This document shows positions 8,615-17,133 of a stretch of 64,000 bases of DNA, piece by piece. Every line of letters begins with the position of its first letter. Position 1 is the stretch's first letter. The position numbers and the translations under genes were made by a program. Origin of the DNA: Lentibacillus populi (lineage in GTDB: Bacteria > Bacillota > Bacilli > Bacillales > Amphibacillaceae); NCBI GenBank assembly GCA_014642895.1, contig BMJD01000015.1, positions 17,740 through 81,739 of the forward strand, written 5' to 3'. The notes under the pieces were generated by a model. That model saw only the letters and a program-made list of their open reading frames with translations. It made no database searches and had not been told where the DNA came from.

Positions 8615-10027
8615 TCAATCAAACACAGGCACCTCCACCAATAACGCCTGTTCAAGCGCATACCCTATCTGATAAAGCTTAGCTTCATCAAATTCCTTCC
8701 CTATTAATTGTACCCCGATCGGCATTCGATCAGCCGAAAAGCCACAAGGCAATGTCAGACTTGGAAAGCCACTTAGATTAGTTGGGGCGGTTAATTTGGT
8801 AATGGTCCATCGAATATGATGTTCATCGCTTTTATCTTTTCCCGTGTGTCGCTCATTAATATTTGGCGGTAGTATAGACATAGTTGGCGTAATCAATGCA
8901 TCGACAGTGTCTAATACCTCTCTATATTCCTGTTTCGCCAATTTCTGTGTTCTCATTGCTTTTGCATAGTCGTAACCCTTTGTATCTAAGGCGGTTATTA
9001 AACGCTCCTTCACTTCGTCATCCCATTTAGTTGGATAATCAAGCAAATTTTGCGCATGAATTGCATATGCATCACTCCGAAGAATCACCTTATGCGCCTC
9101 AGAAAATTCGTGCATACTGGGAATATTAACGGTAGTCATTTTAACACCTAAACGTTCCAAACATTTAATAGCATCTTGAATACATGTGTCAACTTCTGCA
9201 TCTAAATCTTCATAATAAAATTCTTCAGGTATACCAATTTTAATATCCTTCACATCTTTTCCAATTAGACGTGTATAATCTTCAGGCTTCCGATATATTG
9301 CATCGGGGTCCTCTTTATCATAGGCTATGATAGCATTCAGCATAATAGCATTGTCTGTAATAGTTCGTGTCATGGGACCAACATGATCAAGAACCCAAGA
9401 CAGCGGGTACACCCCTCGCTTACTAATACTCCCATAAGTTGGCTTCATTCCTACTATTCCGCAAAATGATGACGGGATACGAATTGACCCGCCGGTATCT
9501 GTTCCTAGTGCGCCGTAGCATAAACAGGCCGCTACAGCTGCGGCTGATCCACTACTTGAACCACCGGACATTTTCGATTTGTCATGTGGATTAGCCACAA
9601 CCCCATAATAGGAACGATCTCCGGTAGGTCCATAGGCAAATTGATGCGTGTTTAGCTTTCCGACTATTATCGCACCAGCCTTTTTTAATTGTTCAACCAC
9701 GAAGGCATCTTTGGCAGGAATATAATCCTTGAAAATTTCCGATCCCATCGTAGTTCGAATGCCCTTTGTAAATATAACATCCTTTAATCCAATTGGTATT
9801 CCATGAAGTGGACCTCTATATTTGCCAAACTGTAATTCTTGTTCCCGCTCCTCTGCTATCACCAAAGCATTACGATTAAATGTTATAAAAGAATTTAAAT
9901 CTTTATCAATTCTCTCTATCCTTGCTATCAAGTCTTTGACTAACTCAGTTGGTGATACCCCGCCGTCTTTCATTTTAACGGAAAGACCGGCTATACTATT
10001 CGCATACAAACCCCTATGTTTATCCAT
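8615..10027 (-). CDS. amidase-signature family amidase
   Basis: 470 residues, full length for the GatA-like amidase signature family. The Ser-cisSer-Lys triad can be placed: Lys82 in GIPIGLKDV, Ser157 in the Gly/Ser-rich SGGSSSGSAAA loop, and nucleophile Ser181 in GTDTGGSIR. No gatB or gatC neighbours are present, so it is a stand-alone amide hydrolase rather than the tRNA amidotransferase. AAGGGGG precedes the ATG. It follows lhgO by 24 bases in the same direction and belongs to the GntR-flanked amide locus. The substrate is unknown; an aryl or aliphatic amide yielding ammonia is likely. Confidence 0.88.
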   Translation of the reverse strand: MDKHRGLYANSIAGLSVKMKDGGVSPTELVKDLIARIERIDKDLNSFITFNRNALVIAEEREQELQFGKYRGPLHGIPIGLKDVIFTKGIRTTMGSEIFKDYIPAKDAFVVEQLKKAGAIIVGKLNTHQFAYGPTGDRSYYGVVANPHDKSKMSGGSSSGSAAAVAACLCYGALGTDTGGSIRIPSSFCGIVGMKPTYGSISKRGVYPLSWVLDHVGPMTRTITDNAIMLNAIIAYDKEDPDAIYRKPEDYTRLIGKDVKDIKIGIPEEFYYEDLDAEVDTCIQDAIKCLERLGVKMTTVNIPSMHEFSEAHKVILRSDAYAIHAQNLLDYPTKWDDEVKERLITALDTKGYDYAKAMRTQKLAKQEYREVLDTVDALITPTMSILPPNINERHTGKDKSDEHHIRWTITKLTAPTNLSGFPSLTLPCGFSADRMPIGVQLIGKEFDEAKLYQIGYALEQALLVEVPVFD

Positions 10028-10051
10028 TCTGATCCCCCTTCTAAAAAGAAC

Positions 10052-11260
10052 CTACTGACCAAAGATACTAATTGATTTAGTCAAATATTTCACTATCTCC
10101 CTCCCGATTTCAATGGATGCAGTGGCAGCCGGGGATGGAGCATTACAAACATGAATCATTTGTTTGTTTTGAATAATGACAAAATCATCCAGTAACGCCC
10201 CATCGCTATCTAACGCTTGGGCACGTACACCAGCCTTAGCGGGTACAAGATCCTCTCTCTTAATTTCAGGAATGAACTTTTGCACATCCTTGATAAATTG
10301 TTTTTTACTGAACGAACGATACATTTCCCTTAATCCTTCTGAAGCATTTTCCATGGCCAGTTTTTGAAATCCGGGGTATGCGATGGTTTCCATAAAATCT
10401 TTCCAGAGAAAACTCGTTTTTTGATACCCTTCTCGTTTAAAACTTAACACTGCATTGGGACCGATTAATACCCTGCCATCATTCATTCTGGTGAAGTGCA
10501 CACCCAAAAATGGAAAGTCTGGGTTAGGGACTGGATAAATCATATTTTTCACAAGATGTCTGCGATCTTTCTTTAATTCATAATATTCTCCCCGAAATGG
10601 AACGATTCGTAAATCTGTTTTTACATGGGACATTTCAGCAACACGATCACTTAGTAATCCGGCACAATTAATTAAAAAGCGAGTTTGGAAGTCACCTTTA
10701 TTTGTGTGAAGTGTAACAGCTTCATCCTCTTCATCAATCGATTGGACTTCCGTATTTAATGCAATTATTCCGTTTCCTTTTTCTATTATTCTTGCAAAGG
10801 AAGCTGCTACTTCCCGATAATCCACAATTCCTGTAGACGGAACTCGTATCCCAGCTATTCCATTTACATGTGGCTCAATTTCCTTCACTTCATCAGCGGT
10901 AATTCTCTCAACCCTTAGTCCATTTTCAACACCTCTTTTATATAGATTCTCTAAAAGAGATAATTCCTTTTCTTCTGTTGCGACAATAACCTTTCCGCAA
11001 ACTTCATGTTTGACGCCATAAGTTTTACAGAATTCTACCATTTGTTTATTTCCCGTTTTGGCAAGTTTTGCTTTCAAGCTTCCTGGTTTATAATAAATTC
11101 CAGAATGAATGACACCACTATTTCTTCCCGTTTGATGAAGGGAGATTTCTGCTTCCTTGTCAAGAATTAAAATGGAGGCATTTTTATACTGTTGAGATAG
11201 AGCCATTCCGACAGAAAGACCAACTATACCAGCACCTACAATCGCAAAATCGAATTTCAC
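10052..11260 (-). CDS. lhgO: L-2-hydroxyglutarate oxidase
   Basis: 402 residues. N-terminal FAD-binding DAO fold (FAIVGAGIVGLSVGMAL), the family stretch QTGRNSGVIHSGIYY, and a C-terminal FAD segment with HVCNAPSPAATASIEIG. It oxidises L-2-hydroxyglutarate to 2-oxoglutarate, passing electrons to the membrane. The start is taken as GTG at 11260, because GGAGGAAGGAGAGG lies just before it. The TTG frame start at 11284 would place that ribosome site inside the gene. Upstream of the amidase and downstream of the FadR-type regulator, all leftward. The pairing with several amidases suggests a 2-hydroxyglutarate or 2-hydroxyglutaramate intermediate. Confidence 0.88.
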   Translation of the reverse strand: MKFDFAIVGAGIVGLSVGMALSQQYKNASILILDKEAEISLHQTGRNSGVIHSGIYYKPGSLKAKLAKTGNKQMVEFCKTYGVKHEVCGKVIVATEEKELSLLENLYKRGVENGLRVERITADEVKEIEPHVNGIAGIRVPSTGIVDYREVAASFARIIEKGNGIIALNTEVQSIDEEDEAVTLHTNKGDFQTRFLINCAGLLSDRVAEMSHVKTDLRIVPFRGEYYELKKDRRHLVKNMIYPVPNPDFPFLGVHFTRMNDGRVLIGPNAVLSFKREGYQKTSFLWKDFMETIAYPGFQKLAMENASEGLREMYRSFSKKQFIKDVQKFIPEIKREDLVPAKAGVRAQALDSDGALLDDFVIIQNKQMIHVCNAPSPAATASIEIGREIVKYLTKSISIFGQ

Positions 11261-11334
11261 TTGTACCACCTCTCCTTCCTCCAAATTTTATATAGTTGAA
11301 TGTTTGCTACTATATGGATTTATATCCCAAAATA

Positions 11335-12036
11335 CTACAAGTATCTCTGCTTAACTTTCTGTAGGTGGCTATACATTGCAGCCCTCGCTTGTTTTGGGTT
11401 CCTATCTCTAATGGCGATCATTATTTTTTTATGCTCTTCTAATATTGTCTCAGGCTTTCCTGGGATCTGAAACGTTTTAGCTCTACTTTCTTTCAACCCT
11501 TCCAAAAGTCGGTCAGACACCATATACATGACCTCAGATATCAACAAATTTCTGGCGATCTTTGCTATACTCATATGAAAAGCTAAATCCTCTTTAGCAG
11601 CGAGTTCACCAGCTTTAACTGCCTTTTCTAAATTTACATACGACTGATGTAACTTCTTAATATCTTCATCATTACACCGTATAGCAGCGAGATGGGATGT
11701 CTCTCCTTCAATTGCCTGTCTCAGTTCCATAAGTTCGACGATATTTACCGTTTCACCATGAACTGCTAGATTCATTTTCATAATAATGTCTTCTACATTA
11801 TCTTCACGTAATGTAACGCCACTACCATGCTTGATCTCAATCAATCCATTTGATTCTAATACACTAAATGCCTCTTTAACGGATGTTCTAGAAACAGATA
11901 ATCTTGCAGCCAAAACCCGCTCCGAAGGTAACTTATCTCCAGGGAGTATTTCCTTGTTTTCGATCTCACTTTTGATATGTTCTACAACCATTTGGTAGAC
12001 ACGTCTTTTCCTATTGGATGGTACAGTCACGCTCAT
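11335..12036 (-). CDS. FadR-subfamily GntR transcriptional regulator
   Basis: About 233 residues. N-terminal GntR winged helix (VYQMVVEHIKSEI; LPSERVLAARLSVSRTSVKEA; LIEIKHGSGV) and a C-terminal all-helical FCD domain (ELRQAIEGETSHLAAIR; HMSIAKIARN; EEHKKIMIAI). ATG at 12036 is preceded by AAGGGATAGGG; the longer frame from 12075 lacks a ribosome site. It stands between lhgO-amidase (leftward) and the nitrilase/symporter/permease/acetamidase genes (rightward). Three near-identical copies of ATTGGWTGGTCCA lie in and around its promoter and are its probable operators. FCD domains usually bind small carboxylic acids. Confidence 0.88.
   Translation of the reverse strand: MSVTVPSNRKRRVYQMVVEHIKSEIENKEILPGDKLPSERVLAARLSVSRTSVKEAFSVLESNGLIEIKHGSGVTLREDNVEDIIMKMNLAVHGETVNIVELMELRQAIEGETSHLAAIRCNDEDIKKLHQSYVNLEKAVKAGELAAKEDLAFHMSIAKIARNLLISEVMYMVSDRLLEGLKESRAKTFQIPGKPETILEEHKKIMIAIRDRNPKQARAAMYSHLQKVKQRYL
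12013..12029. promoter_or_regulatory. operator-like repeat, copy 1 (inside the gntR 5' coding end)
   Basis: ATTGGATGGTACAGTCA, differing by one base from the copy at 12057. It overlaps codons 2-8 of the regulator and may be a duplicated operator. Confidence 0.4.
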
Positions 12037-12054
12037 CCCTATCCCTTCATTTTT

Positions 12055-12076
12055 AAAATTGGATGGTCCAGTCAAG
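12055..12076. promoter_or_regulatory. operator-like repeat, copy 2
   Basis: AAAATTGGATGGTCCAGTCA lies just upstream of the gntR start. The core TTGGATGGTCCA is close to the TGG...CCA dyads bound by FadR-type regulators. Confidence 0.5.
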
Positions 12077-12188
12077 TATATAATAATGCAATAAATTATT
12101 CAATAATCAAATTTATTATTCTATATATCCTAATTATAAAATTCAAAATAATCATTGACTTTAATAATAAAATTTGTTATTTTTATTT

Positions 12189-12208
12189 AAATTGGTTGGT
12201 CCACTTTG
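12189..12208. promoter_or_regulatory. operator-like repeat, copy 3 (before the rightward genes)
   Basis: AAATTGGTTGGTCCACTTTG shares AAATTGGWTGGTCCA with copy 2. It lies about 70 bases before the nitrilase start, so one regulator could control both directions. Confidence 0.5.
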
Positions 12209-12279
12209 AATCTCGACACGCGATCTTATTTCTTTTAATTAACGAAAGAAAAAATTAGCTTAAAGGTAGGTGATACAAA

Positions 12280-13075
12280 TTGAAACTTGCGAGTGCTCAA
12301 TTAACTGCTTCTTCTGATAAAATGGCGAATCTCAAAAAGGCCTGTGATTATGTGGAGATGGCAAAAGATGCTGGAGCCGAGATTATTTTGTTTCCGGAAA
12401 TGTATATGAGTTACATACCAAATGATTCAGAAATTCGGCCCGCTGAAATTGCCGAGACAATCAACGGCCCATTTGTAAGCGCATTAGCAGTAGCTGCAAA
12501 GAAGAACCATATTTATATCATTTGCGGTATATATGAGTCTTTTACAAACGAATTTGAACGCGCTTACAATACTGTTGTTATAATTTCAAACACAGGCGAA
12601 ATAATAGGTTCCTATCGAAAAACACACTTATGTGATGCGTGGAATGTTAAGGAATCGGATACGTTTGTCCCAGGAAATAAGCCTTTTGAAGTAGTCAAAA
12701 CACCATTTGGGAAGATTGGATTAATTATATGTTACGAACTTAGATTTCCAGAAATAAGTAGACAATTGGCGCTCAAAATATTGATATTTTGTTTGTTCCT
12801 GCCGCCTGGTACCAAGGTATTTTAAAGGAAGACCAATGGGAAGTACTTTTAAGAGCAAGAGCCATTGAAAACGTTATTTTTGTGTGTGCTTCAAATCAAA
12901 CAAATAATGGGTTTACCGGCCACAGTATGATAATAGACCCAATGGGTGCCATTTTGACAAGCGCAGCTGAAGAAGAATGTTTACTAATCACAGAAATTGA
13001 CCTTAACAGAAGGAAACGTATCAAAAAAAAGTACCAAGTGTAGAGAATAGAAGACCAGAATTATATAAGCATTAA
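12280..13075 (+). pseudogene. nitrilase-superfamily (omega-amidase-like) amidohydrolase, two frameshifts
   Basis: Starts at TTG 12280 after AGGTAGGTGA. The catalytic Glu-Lys-Cys elements are present: Glu in LFPEMYMS, Lys in SYRKTHL, Cys in GLIICYELRFPE. Within AAAA at about 12776 one A appears to be missing: adding it restores ALKNIDILFVPAAW and fuses the first part to the second (VPAAWYQG...LLRARAIENV). A second one-base loss in an eight-A run at 13023-13030 replaces the usual end KVPSVENRRPELYKH, which would stop at 13075. Both losses are in A-runs, so a sequencing or assembly error is as plausible as true inactivation. If intact, it would be about 264 residues and hydrolyse a small dicarboxylic acid monoamide. 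Confidence 0.8.
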
Positions 13076-13120
13076 TATTACAAATATCATTATTTTAGTT
13101 AAGATTGGAGTGTATTAATT

Positions 13121-14611
13121 ATGGTTTCCACCTATTTATGGGTACTGTTAATCATCTTTCTATTAGCTATGGGTTATCTAAGCTATATCTCTGCAAAGAA
13201 AACTAAAACAATTGAGGATTTTGCGATTAGCGGTGCAAATTTAGGTCCATACGTTCTTGGCCTATCCTTTGCAGCTACTTTTTTTAGTGCTGCAACTTTT
13301 ATGGGATACCCCGGATATTCGTATGCCTGGGGATATAGTAACCTTTGGATGTTTTTAGGTCAGTTCGGCGGCGGTGCACTTGGGATTATAGTTGTAGGGA
13401 AGGTCGTTAGAGAATTAAACAAGTCACAGAAATCATTATCGCTTCCTGATTGGTTAGGGGATTATTATAATAGTGATTTCCTCCGAATCGGAACCGGCAT
13501 TATTATGCTCTTCAATATTTTCTACATTGCAGCTCAATTTACGGCCGGTGCTCAGATATTTTCAACCATGCTTGACCTCAGTTATCATACGGGGTTAATA
13601 TTTATAGCTTTAATTGTAATGACTTATGTATTTGTTGGTGGTTCATATGCTGATGTTTATACAGACGCTGTCCAGGCAATCATTATGGCCATTACAGGCA
13701 TCGTTGTTTTTGTGTCAGGAATTATGATATTTGGAGATGGAAGTATCACAAAGGCGTTTACTAATATTACAGCGAAATTAGCCTCTCAGGATCTGAACCT
13801 AGTAAAGGTAATTAACACTGAATCAGGAAACTACTATGCAGTATCAGTCATTATTGCAATATTTATTATTCAATTTGCTTTTTCTTCCCAGCCACAATTA
13901 TTTAATAAAGTTTTATCTCTCAAGAATCCTAACGACTTAAGGAAAATGATTACTACCTATATGTTAACAGCATTATTATGCCTGGTAGTACTATTTGGTG
14001 GCTTTTATGCTCGTGCAGCGTTACCATCAATTGAATTAGCTGACCTTGCACTGCTTGAATATGTAACCTGGGGGATGCCAGCAATTCTGGCAGCAGTAGT
14101 AGGAGTTGTTATATTAGCAGCAGCACTCTCTACAACAGATGGAATATTTGTCGTTATCTCTACTGTTTTCTCCAATGACATTTACAGAAAGGTTTTGGTT
14201 AAAAGAGGAATCGTTAAAGCAGATGAGGAAAAATCTAACCGCGTAGCACTAAAAATCAGCCGTTGGAGCGTAATCGTAGTTGGACTAATTGCTTATTTAA
14301 TCGTCCTGAATCCACCAAAATTTATGGCCGATCTTATGTGGATAGGTATTGCTGGTGTTTCATCAGGTACAATGGGGCCGCTCCTGTACGCCGTATTTAC
14401 GCGAAAAAAAGCATCACCACGGGCAGCGGAAATTTCAATGGTTTTAGGGTTACTTTCCTACCTAATCATATATTTTGGCGGATTTGAACGGAGTCTAATG
14501 GCGGCAGGAGCCTGGGCAACCTTAGTCGGTATTGCAATCATGTGGATATTAGCTACTATATTAAAAAAGCCCGTGATGGAAAAAGATCAGGATGTTAGTA
14601 AAATATTTTAA
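13121..14611 (+). CDS. sodium:solute symporter family protein
   Basis: 496 residues, about 13 hydrophobic helices typical of the SSS family. It has the N-terminal TIEDFAISGANLGPYVLGLSFAATFFSA, the QFTAGAQIF segment and the GGSYADVYTDAVQ region that forms the family signature. TTGGAGTG lies before the ATG. It follows the nitrilase-like gene and precedes a tiny membrane protein and an amino acid permease. Substrates of this family range from pantothenate to proline and carboxylates; here an organic acid or amide is likely. The sodium coupling suits a halophile. Confidence 0.88.
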   Translation: MVSTYLWVLLIIFLLAMGYLSYISAKKTKTIEDFAISGANLGPYVLGLSFAATFFSAATFMGYPGYSYAWGYSNLWMFLGQFGGGALGIIVVGKVVRELNKSQKSLSLPDWLGDYYNSDFLRIGTGIIMLFNIFYIAAQFTAGAQIFSTMLDLSYHTGLIFIALIVMTYVFVGGSYADVYTDAVQAIIMAITGIVVFVSGIMIFGDGSITKAFTNITAKLASQDLNLVKVINTESGNYYAVSVIIAIFIIQFAFSSQPQLFNKVLSLKNPNDLRKMITTYMLTALLCLVVLFGGFYARAALPSIELADLALLEYVTWGMPAILAAVVGVVILAAALSTTDGIFVVISTVFSNDIYRKVLVKRGIVKADEEKSNRVALKISRWSVIVVGLIAYLIVLNPPKFMADLMWIGIAGVSSGTMGPLLYAVFTRKKASPRAAEISMVLGLLSYLIIYFGGFERSLMAAGAWATLVGIAIMWILATILKKPVMEKDQDVSKIF

Positions 14612-14634
14612 TTTGGATTGGAGGAGAAAATTTT

Positions 14635-14736
14635 ATGTGGGTTAATTCAATGTTATCCATATGGTTTTATGGAGTTATTGGCTTCATAGTTGTATGTGGA
14701 GTGATATTAGGAATTGCGTACTCCAAAAAAGAATAG
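14635..14736 (+). CDS. 33-residue single-span membrane peptide, symporter accessory type
   Basis: ATG at 14635 with a strong GGAGGAG 8 bases upstream. The product is 33 residues, MWVNSMLSIWFYGVIGFIVV then CGVILGIAYSKKE: one hydrophobic helix and a charged tail. It begins 23 bases after the symporter stop. Small subunits of this kind are known beside sodium symporters (for example MetS with MetP), and this one probably stabilises the upstream SSS transporter. Function is by position only. Confidence 0.7.
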   Translation: MWVNSMLSIWFYGVIGFIVVCGVILGIAYSKKE

Positions 14737-14787
14737 TTGATCTGGATACTAAACATACTGTTAATTCAAAACGCAAGGAGTGTTAGA

Positions 14788-16035
14788 ATGGCTAAAGCAG
14801 ATCGCCAATTAACGGAAAAGGAAAATAGCATAGGAGAATCCTCATTAAAAGTGGAAAACATAAGCTTTTGGGACGGTGTAAGCATTATTGTAGGATCCAG
14901 TATTGGTGCCGGGATTTTAAGTTTAGCCTTTGGGGCCAGGCAAGCCGGGTTTCCTGTTCTGGTATTTTGGATAATTGTTGCAGGTATCTTTACTACCATA
15001 TCCATGCTATATCTAGCAGAGACGACGCTAAGAACCAAAAAACCATTACAGCTTAGTGGCTTAGCTGAAAAATACATCGGTAACATAGGGTCATGGTTAA
15101 TGTTTGCATCTGTTTTTATAAACTCATTAGGTGCATTGATTGCTTACACAACGGGTAGTGGGGATATACTGGCAACTATGCTCGATGTTCCAAATATTGT
15201 CGGAAGTCTCCTTTTCTTTATACCATCTTTACTTGTTGTATGGTTAGGGTTAAAGGTAACGGGGGTAACGGAAAAAGTAATTGTTGCTGCTATGACAATT
15301 ATGGTACTTATTCTTATTCTAGCTACATTAATTGGGCCTGGGGTTAAAGCAGACCATTTATCCTATATGAATATTGGCTTTGCAATCCCTATTTTTAGTC
15401 TGACTATTTTCTGTTTTATTTCACAGTATACGGTTCCCGAACTTGCAAGGGGTTACGTACAAGGAGATGTAAAACGTTTACCTCGGGCCATTATCACCGG
15501 TATGATTATCATTGGTATCCTATTGATATTAGTTCCTATGTCAGCATTAGGGTTATCTGGACCAGATAATGTTACGGAAATCGTAACCATTTCGTGGGCG
15601 CAAGCATTAGGTCAATGGGCCTTTTTTATAGCTAACATTTTTACACTATGCGCTTTTATAACTTCTTTTTGGGCTATCGGGGAGAGCCTATTAACAAATA
15701 TTGTGGACAAATTACGGTTTCCATCTGAATGGGATATCAAATATCGACTAATAAGCATTGCTATCGTTGCACTGCCACCGTTTATTATTGCTTACACAGA
15801 TGTAATTGGGTTTGTCGATGTTCTATCCTTTGCTGGTGCTTTTGCTGGAGTTATAATGGGGGTATTACCAATTATGATGTTAAATCGGGCCAGAAAATAC
15901 GGAGATCGAGACCCGGAGTGGACCTGTGGATGGATATCTCACCCTGTCATACAGGCTTTAATTATGATTCTTTTTGTTGGTGCTGCAGTATATACGTTCC
16001 TTGAAATTTTTTCAATACTTCCAAGCGGATGGTAG
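14788..16035 (+). CDS. amino acid permease (HAAAP/APC superfamily)
   Basis: About 415 residues from the ATG at 14788, which has AAGGAGTG upstream. 11 hydrophobic helices. The first helix carries the unwound GSSIGAGILSLAFGARQAG motif seen in aromatic/hydroxy amino acid permeases, followed by the QYTVPELARGY segment. Its stop overlaps the region just before the acetamidase gene, so the four rightward genes form one operon. The exact amino acid or amide carried cannot be read from the sequence. Confidence 0.82.
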   Translation: MAKADRQLTEKENSIGESSLKVENISFWDGVSIIVGSSIGAGILSLAFGARQAGFPVLVFWIIVAGIFTTISMLYLAETTLRTKKPLQLSGLAEKYIGNIGSWLMFASVFINSLGALIAYTTGSGDILATMLDVPNIVGSLLFFIPSLLVVWLGLKVTGVTEKVIVAAMTIMVLILILATLIGPGVKADHLSYMNIGFAIPIFSLTIFCFISQYTVPELARGYVQGDVKRLPRAIITGMIIIGILLILVPMSALGLSGPDNVTEIVTISWAQALGQWAFFIANIFTLCAFITSFWAIGESLLTNIVDKLRFPSEWDIKYRLISIAIVALPPFIIAYTDVIGFVDVLSFAGAFAGVIMGVLPIMMLNRARKYGDRDPEWTCGWISHPVIQALIMILFVGAAVYTFLEIFSILPSGW

Positions 16036-16046
16036 GGGGAAAGGTT

Positions 16047-16931
16047 ATGCAAAAGATTGAAGGTAATTACATTTATGCTTTTTCAAAATCAAATGATATT
16101 GTTGGATCTGTTAACCTAAATGAAAGTTTTATAGTTGAGACACTGGATTGTTACAGCGGAGAGATTAGCAATGAAAAAACGCTAAGATCTGATATTCCAA
16201 ATCTCAAGATAAACCCTGCAACAGGCCCAATATACATCAATGGTATTAATAAAGGGGATACTATTTCTATTGAAATAATTGATATAAAGCTGAACTCTTA
16301 CGGTGTTATGGTAACTGGCCCAAATATCGGAATGTTGGGGGACTATATTTCCGAATCACAGACTCGCATCTTACCGATAGAAGGAAACAAAGCAATATTA
16401 AATAACAGCATAAAAATTCCAATTAATAAAATGATTGGTGTGATAGGGGTTGCACCCGAAAACAACCCTGTACCCTGTTCAACACCTGGGGAACACGGCG
16501 GAAACATGGATACGAAAGATATAACAGAAGGAAATAAATTACATCTACCTATTTTTCATGATGGAGGATTGCTCGCCTTGGGAGATTTACACGCAGCAAT
16601 GGGTGACGGTGAACTGGATGGAACCGGTGTTGAAATCGGAGGAGAAGTTACACTAAAGGTAAGAAAGAACCAAAATACAAAACTCCGTACGCCAATTGTT
16701 GAAACAGCTGACCATTTCATGATCATTTCTAGTGCAAAAGAATTTAAAGATGCGGTTAGAAAAGGAATGCTGGAGGCAGTCGCTTTATTACAGCGGCAAC
16801 ATAATCTCGAGTTTCCCGATGCCTACCGTCTAGTAAGTGCTGTTGGTGAGCTCAAAATTAGTCAGCTGGTTAATCCAAAAATCACTATAAGAATTGCATT
16901 GCCAAAAACAATTTTAAATACAATTTCCTAA
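16047..16931 (+). CDS. acetamidase/formamidase family protein
   Basis: About 294 residues. Family landmarks: TGPIYINGINKGDTISIEI, the metal-site segment PCSTPGEHGGNMDTKDI, LGDLHAAMGDGELDGTGVEIGGEV, and the C-terminal VSAVGELKISQLVNP. Members hydrolyse short-chain amides to ammonia and a carboxylate. ATG at 16047 is preceded by GGGGGAAAGG, better placed than the frame start at 16029. Last gene of the rightward amide operon; with the amidase and the nitrilase-like gene it is the third amide hydrolase within 8 kb. Confidence 0.88.
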   Translation: MQKIEGNYIYAFSKSNDIVGSVNLNESFIVETLDCYSGEISNEKTLRSDIPNLKINPATGPIYINGINKGDTISIEIIDIKLNSYGVMVTGPNIGMLGDYISESQTRILPIEGNKAILNNSIKIPINKMIGVIGVAPENNPVPCSTPGEHGGNMDTKDITEGNKLHLPIFHDGGLLALGDLHAAMGDGELDGTGVEIGGEVTLKVRKNQNTKLRTPIVETADHFMIISSAKEFKDAVRKGMLEAVALLQRQHNLEFPDAYRLVSAVGELKISQLVNPKITIRIALPKTILNTIS

Positions 16932-16935
16932 TGTT

Positions 16936-16983
16936 AAAAAGGCCAAATAAACTTTTACTGCCGTAAGAGTTTATTTGACCTAA
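16936..16983 (-). terminator. convergent terminator between acetamidase and DUF4127 genes
   Basis: AGGCCAAATAAACT (from about 16939) pairs with AGTTTATTTGACCT (to about 16981) with one G-U pair. On the minus strand the stem is followed by TTTTTAAC. It probably stops both converging transcripts. Confidence 0.65.
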
Positions 16984-17133
16984 ATGGTAATCTACAGCAT
17001 GGCTTTTTCGCTTAACATTCTGTATGTTCCATCCCTTGCCACAAAGCGATCGAACCATCCGGCCCAGCCTCATCTTCCAATGCCCGACACGAAACTATCA
17101 TCCGGACTTCATTTATTTCAGCTTCCTCGCACC

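Noticed and set aside
8615..10027. gatA of the tRNA amidotransferase
   Set aside because: The amidase triad is shared, but gatB and gatC are absent and the neighbours are catabolic genes.
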